In this document: piece after piece, positions 59,501 to 64,000 of the stretch
Layout of the letters: the number at the start of each line of letters is the position of its first letter
Numbering within the stretch: position 1 is the stretch's first letter
Assembly (NCBI GenBank): GCA_018806985.1
Contig: JADANN010000311.1
Span: 248,001-312,000 of the forward strand
Length of the DNA stretch: 64,000 bases
Direction of reading: 5' to 3'
Origin: Angiostrongylus vasorum
Taxonomy: Eukaryota; Nematoda; Chromadorea; Rhabditida; Metastrongylidae
Program-made: the position numbers and the translations under genes
Notes under the pieces: generated by a model
Told to the model about the DNA's origin: nothing
What the model saw: the letters and a program-made list of their open reading frames with translations, nothing else
Databases searched by the model: none

Positions 59501-60206
59501 GAAGAATCCAACATGCTAAGCGTGACAGCTCGCTAAAAACATTAAATGTAAAATTCTGTAAGACTAAAACAGTTCTTAAGCAAGGTTTGTTTATCATTCC
59601 TCTCAGGAGAGACCGGTCGGTGGTCCTAATGCACGACAGGGACTGTTGAGTACTTTACTTTTGTCTACGTGACTTCGTGACCAACAGGGTTATAATGCGT
59701 AAAGCGTCCGATGTTGATTAATCTCTAAAGGACGCGTCAGATATTCGACTTCATTAAACATCTTGGAGGTGAATGAATGCACACCTTGTCTATACAATGA
59801 GTCGTGATGGCCTTCCGATCTATTAAGTTGGTGTTTTTATCATTCTAGATAAGTCATGTGTCAAGTTACTGACCTAGGAGAGATGGGAGCTTTGGTTAAT
59901 ATGTTCCGCAGGATCAAACAAACGATCACGTTTGTACTGCTGTCTACAAACTACTGCGCTGCACGTGCCCAATAAAGTTATATGTGATAGAAATTACACG
60001 ACTTTAAAACGAAATTGTCTTCTGATTATTAACGACGTATAATGTTGTTGTCTTTCATACATTTAGTATGCTCTCTACTTTATATTAAGGGTGATATTGT
60101 TGACAATATTGAACGAAACATCGTCAATACCAAGGATCATGTAGAATGCGGTGCACGGAATGTGAAAATTGGGTTGGAGTACAAGAGAAGCGCCACACGG
60201 AAGAAG
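56570..60206 (+). CDS. Plasma-membrane-type syntaxin (Qa-SNARE), partial
   Basis: Syntaxins are target-membrane SNAREs that drive vesicle fusion. Exons: 56570-56772, 56842-56964, 57502-57590, 59014-59166, 60090-60206; all join in phase. The first three carry the Habc regulatory bundle (YVKRLLDDLQSEVDNL, RIRQNQVHLLRRKLRDLI, VRVRRQLRAVGENV), and the last two the SNARE helix (HHEIVELEKSIQTMQEIFIDL). The zero-layer glutamine is kept as the last codon of the fourth exon (LTEVQ), followed by GDIVDNIERNI. TRKK marks the juxtamembrane end, then a phase-0 donor. The RIRKTQ-like signature and the spacing place it nearest the syntaxin 1-4 group; a closer name cannot be given. The exon for the transmembrane anchor should follow but was not found before 61.9 kb, where a LINE starts, so it may lie outside the window. 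The N-terminus is also incomplete (see 51393). Introns carry SINE-A and family C copies. Confidence 0.88.
57062..57385 (-). repeat. SINE-A copy in a syntaxin intron
   Basis: Diverged minus-strand copy: GATAAAGTGTCCGGCGTCAATC at its 3' end, CAGTGCTGCTATCTTCCAGG in the body, AGCAGTAGTTAGAGATG-type head. An extra stretch after GTGACTTGCGGTGACGAATC lengthens it. Confidence 0.65.
57591..59013. other. Syntaxin intron, no recognisable element
   Basis: This 1.4-kb intron is AT-rich and has no repeat family member that I can identify. Near its end, at about 58824-58862, three poly(T) runs of eight or nine separated by CG stand in tandem. Confidence 0.5.
59230..59450. repeat. Family C short inverted-repeat element in a syntaxin intron
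   Basis: ATGATGCTGAGATATGTGCAAAA near 59238 and CAGCAAATATATCAGCATCAT near 59368 form the inverted ends, with TTCACCACCACACCATGCG between and CTGCCATAGTAGGCAGTAAA after. It begins about 70 bases behind the SNARE exon donor. Confidence 0.6.
59697..59975 (-). repeat. SINE-A copy in a syntaxin intron
   Basis: Diverged minus-strand copy. Plus-strand signs are GTAAAGCGTCCGATGTTGATT, TATTCGACTTCATTAAACAT and GCACGTGCCCAAT near the head. It lies about 115 bases before the last SNARE exon found. Confidence 0.65.
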
Positions 60207-60341
60207 GTATCCTGTAAATGTCTTTAAATTCGAAAATTCAAGATTCTATGGAAATATTCAACACTGTTTAATATTTAAATGAAGGAATTTTGCTCCTAAT
60301 CTTTCCATGATAGTTGTTTGTTTATTTATTTTTCCCCCTCC

Positions 60342-60425
60342 CAACGGTTTACTGCTTCATCGTGGCTGGGAGGTGTTCCGAGTGTCGGACAGCGAAGGAA
60401 TTCGTCCCCTCGGCAGGATTAATAG
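60342..60425 (+). repeat. Family B 5' fragment
   Basis: TCCCAACGGTTTACTGCTTC to CCCCTCGGCAGGATT matches the first 85 bases of family B and then stops. Such short pieces from the start are not typical of 5'-truncated retroposons; a later deletion is likely. Confidence 0.7.
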
Positions 60426-60726
60426 AAACTGTTACCGGCTTTAAGTTGAAGATATTTCGTTTTAATATTGCTGTAGATTTCTGGTTTAAAGCACATGATT
60501 CTTTTGTTGGTGCATATGGTAGCACTTAGGTTACTGAGTCTTTCGTCAACAAGTGGTTTGTGATTGGGATGGTGTTACAAATATCACCGAGCTTTTTTAA
60601 AACCATTTTCATAACTAAATCTCACCATAAATTCCATTGTGAATGTTAATTCACATACTGTATAATCAGATTCAATGTCTGTTTTATGTCCAATTCGCCG
60701 GATTTTCGACATTATGGTGTATTAGA

Positions 60727-61008
60727 GGGGCGCGTGTGGCGCAGTGGTTGGAGGCACCACTGCGACACACACATGGAATCGATCCCCGCGCCCATAGCCC
60801 ACTAAGCCTTCCATCCCTCCGGGGTCGGCAAATTGGCACCAGACTTGTTGGGGAGGATAGTAGCACTGGCTCGATACATCAGTAGGCCGCTGCGAATCAT
60901 TGTAAAGGTCAGATATGCCTTCAATCACCTCAAAACGGTGCTTAATGAAGTCGAATGCATGGCACATCCTTCAGGGATTGGTTAACGTCGAGAGCTTTCT
61001 CCTTTTCT
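60727..61008 (+). repeat. SINE-A copy, best-preserved tRNA-like head
   Basis: GGGCGCG at its start and CGCGCCC at about 60786 can pair as a 7-bp acceptor-like stem. Between them lie the A box TGGCGCAGTGG and the B box region GAATCGATCCCC, giving a tRNA-like unit of about 67 bases. The family body follows to GTCGAGAGCTTTCTCC. Confidence 0.9.
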
Positions 61009-61269
61009 TATGACGTATTGTGTACTCTTGACGTCTTAGATGGTTATCGTACCTCGCAACTTCTGATTCCATTTCACTTATGTAAACAGGAGATTCGCCT
61101 TCTCCGAAGCATTCTGCAGTGCTGATCACTTATGTCCTGCTTACGTAGGGTCAGATTTCCAAATGTTACGGTAAATAAATAATAGCCGTGTAATTGAACA
61201 GGTTGAAATAGAACTGGGTTTTCGTATACTGCGTTGTTTATCTAATTCATGCGTCCTAAAAGACGCGGG

Positions 61270-61480
61270 GTATTTAGCGCATAGGTTAGAGGTGCTGTGC
61301 GATATACATAGTTGTTGGTTTCATTCCACGCCTTAGGCTAACTAATCCCCCCATCCTTTCGGCGTTGACAATTTTCTAGCACCCTATTCTTGGAGGACAA
61401 AAGAAAACACCGACTTGATACATCGGTATCCCCCACTTGCAAGATTTTCTAGGCCATTCAATTAGCTCTATTGTGCTAAA
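61270..61480 (+). repeat. SINE-A copy, diverged
   Basis: TATTTAGCGCATAGGTTAGAGG and GTTGGTTTCATTCCACGCC correspond to the A and B boxes, followed by CCTTTCGGCGTTGACAATTT and GATACATCGGTA. The 3' third is missing or unrecognisable. Confidence 0.5.
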
Positions 61481-61857
61481 CATATACGAGACGACGTTGC
61501 TTCATATGGAATCATATGGTGGAAAAGTCATGTGCACTTCCAACATTAAACCAACGTATCTCAGTTCATATTGAACTTTATTCATTCAAATACAAGCCAT
61601 GGAAACATACGGCTCCTAGAAAATAGACGTTCTGTCGTCCTGCTGCAATGAAATTATGATTTTTAGAATTCACAAAACTTATTTTTCCCACTTTCTTGAA
61701 CACTGGAACTACTAAGAGAGCGTGATTTCATTCAGCATGATTTTAGACGATGCACCACATCTGTTGTTGAAATATGCGATTTTTTCGACTCCCGAAGTAC
61801 TCCAGTGATCGAGAAATTGTTGTCATTTGTCAAAATATTATCACCAATAGGTCAGCG

Positions 61858-61912
61858 GAATTGAGTGCATTGCACATCCTTAAGGGAGTAGATCACCGCC
61901 AAACGCTTTCAC
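61858..61912 (+). repeat. SINE-A 3' end fragment
   Basis: GAATTGAGTGCATTGCACATCC and AGATCACCGCCAAACGCTTTC match the 3' end of SINE-A. It butts directly against the 3' end of the minus-strand LINE. Confidence 0.55.
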
Positions 61913-61914
61913 CT

Positions 61915-64000
61915 GTATCACCTGTAGTCCCGGTGATCGTCTAGTGACTTGAATGGGCGCCAGTAAATATTCCATTTCTCCCTGTCGCGTACAAGAGTAG
62001 CCCAGTGGGTTCTGCTCGCTCTAGGGACTCGTCGAGCATCATATCTTTCTTCTAGGCTCTTCGTGAAGAACTCTGACCATCGAATCGGTGGTCTTCCTGC
62101 AGTACTTTTGACATCCCGAGGAATCCAGTCACTAATGGCTCTTGTCCATCGGTTGTCATTCATACGCATTACGTGTCCGGCCCACCTTATCTTCGATTGT
62201 TTGGCGTACAGAACGGCATCTTTGATTTTTGATCGTCGACGCAGATCGGAGCTTCGGATCCCCTTCTTTACTTGTGTGGAACGGGATACTCCTAGCATCG
62301 TCCTTTCGACTGCGCCTTCAATAACGCTGAGTGATCTTTCATCCTGCTTACGCAGCGACCAGGTTTCTGACGCATACGTTAGGGCAGGAAGTACCGTTGA
62401 GTTGAAAACATGGGCACGGGAGTCGGGTGTTCTTTGTTCTCTTCACTACATCCTTGATGCTCTTGAAAGCTGCCCAAGCCGCTCGTTTCCTTCTGCTCAG
62501 CTCTGGAGCTAAGTCGTTCATCATATTGATTTCCCGACGTAAGTAGACACAACAACAGCATTCGGTGATATTCGTTCCGTTGAGCGTGAATGGGGCATAT
62601 GAAACCAATCCGTTCTTTATGAACATCGTTTTTGTGAGGTTCAGTCGAAAACCAACCTTTCCACAGGCTTTATCAAAGCCGGCAAGCATACGTTCTGCTT
62701 GGCTAATGTTCGGTATTATAAGGACAGTGTCATCAGCGAAGCGAAGATGATGTAACTGCCGACCATCGATTTTCATTCCCATATTATCCCATTCCAGTCT
62801 TCGCATGACGTTCTGGAAAGTGGCGGTAAATAATTTTGGCGAGATGGTATCGCCTTGTTGCCTAACCCCTCTTTTTGACGTCGATGTTAATATCGTTGTA
62901 GAATGGTGAAATCTTGGTTGTGGAATTTTTGTACAGCTCACGAAGAATCTTTATGTACTGAGTAGGAACTGCTTGACTATCAAGGCTTCCATGACTGCTT
63001 CTGTCTCAGTTGAATCAAAGGCCTTCTGTTAATCAACGAAAGTGAGACAGAGCGGTGTTTTGTACTCTCGCGATACTTCAATGAGCCTTGTTATCGTGTG
63101 GATGTAGTCCATCGCACTAAATCCTTTTCGAAACCCTTCTTGCTCACATGGCTATCCTTCGTCCAGTGTTCTGTCAATCCTGTTTAGGATGACTCGAGTG
63201 AAAAGTTTGTAGACCACTGACAGCAACCAGATTGGGCGATAGTTGCCGATATCGTGTTAGTCACTCTTTCTGAACAATAACACGGTCTTGCTGGTCTTTC
63301 CACTGAGTAGGGACCTTGCATTCAGACAGGTAACGTATGAACAGCCGAGCCAGTGTGTTTACGAGGAGTAGCAGAAAGTTCTTCAGATGTTCTGATCTTA
63401 TCCTGTCCGGACCTGGTGCTGTTCGATTTTTCACCGACGAAATGGCGTGTCGTATTTCGGGTATTTCGGAAGGGAGAACCGGTGGTACAACATAACCATC
63501 CTCCTTTATTTCATAAGAGGGGAGACGGAGATGGCTATCAAAGAGATCTGAGTAGTATTCGTGAATGATTTTCTCCATTGACTTTCTGGACGCTGTAACT
63601 GTTCCGTCTGGGCGTCGGAGTGCAATCATCTTGGTCTTGTAATTGTCGAAACGTCGTTGGGCTTTGTGAATGCTTTTCTCAGCCTCTACAGCTTCGACCA
63701 TTACTTCTGCTCTTCTCTCCTTAAGATCTTCTTTTATCGCCTATCTGCATTGTTTTGCAAGTTCGGAAGTTAGTTCGCGGCTGCCTGCAGCTCGTGCGAT
63801 TCCACGCTGGCCTATCAGCTCGAGTGTTTCTGGAGACAGACGTCTCTTGGTGACTTTCGAAGAACTCTCAGCTTTCGTAATGCTAACGTGAAGATGTCGA
63901 ATGAGCCGATCGTATTCCTCGTCGATGTCATCGACAACGGCATCTTCCCAACAGCCGACTATGAATAAATCCCAGTTTGTGGTGGTTCTAGGACTTCGGT
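61915..64000 (-). mobile_element. RTE-type LINE, 3' part, running off the window
   Basis: Same subfamily as the copy at 27.6-31 kb. Read from 64000 down: pre-polymerase and reverse-transcriptase frame at 63701-63261 ([43 protein letters not shown]), a broken stretch, then 62941-62348 ([37 protein letters not shown]). The C-terminal domain at 62298-61918 reads SKIRWAGHVMRMNDNRW and WIPRDVKSTAGRPPIRW. FADD is intact, but stops and frameshifts (about 63030, 62340) inactivate the copy. Its 3' end reads ACAGGTGATACAGGTGA. The endonuclease would lie beyond the window. This copy shows what the nested copy at 27.6 kb looked like before disruption. Confidence 0.88.

Noticed and set aside
60727..60792. 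tRNA-like head as a functional tRNA gene
   Set aside because: It recurs as the head of a dispersed repeat, is about 67 bases long with an imperfect B box, and lacks a convincing anticodon arm.
1..64000. A new multi-gene defence or biosynthetic system
   Set aside because: The genes found are ordinary conserved eukaryotic genes and the remaining sequence is mobile-element debris; nothing suggests a coordinated new system.

Overview
This is a piece of animal genome, most likely from a clade V parasitic nematode of the hookworm type. That placement is an inference. It rests on short phase-matched exons with TTTCAG-type acceptors, ATG codons placed next to acceptors as expected for spliced-leader trans-splicing, and a dense load of RTE-type LINEs, Penelope-like elements and short retroposons.

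Four protein-coding genes can be supported, all interrupted by introns. (1) A TBCK orthologue on the minus strand, 21974 down to 12717: 15 exons that join in frame to 854 codons, carrying a degenerate kinase, a TBC Rab-GAP domain and an inactive rhodanese domain. (2) A PIX/ARHGEF7 orthologue on the plus strand, 23040-32199: 14 exons, 674 codons, with SH3, DH, PH and a C-terminal GIT-binding/coiled-coil region. It is divergent from TBCK across about 1.07 kb. (3) A prolyl oligopeptidase on the plus strand, 36924-41574: 14 exons, 713 codons, catalytic triad intact. (4) A plasma-membrane-type syntaxin on the plus strand. Its Habc and SNARE exons lie at 56570-60206, a candidate first exon lies at 51393-51419, and the membrane-anchor exon was not found. 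No operon linking the four genes is evident. TBCK, PIX and syntaxin all belong to membrane-traffic or cytoskeletal signalling, but their proximity alone does not show joint function.

The rest is repeats. About twenty copies belong to a tRNA-headed SINE family ('SINE-A', about 280 bp). About twelve belong to a 350-400 bp retroposon-like family ending in AAGT repeats ('family B'); one sits inside a LINE right after its FADD motif with a near-perfect 8-bp target duplication. Four stretches share a short MITE-like inverted-repeat family ('family C'). RTE-type LINE relics lie at 3.8-6.4, 27-31, 43.5-44.1 and 61.9-64 kb. Penelope-like relics with inverted terminal repeats lie at 0.9-2.6, 26.1-26.6, 46.7-47.9 and 52.2-52.8 kb; two still encode GIY-YIG fragments, and their ends carry hammerhead-ribozyme-like motifs. 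Several introns, mainly in TBCK, PIX and the peptidase, are largely made of these repeats.

I found no CRISPR array, no functional tRNA or rRNA gene and no clearly new biological system. The most interesting non-genic signals are the hammerhead-like ends of the Penelope-like elements and the two highly copied short retroposon families.
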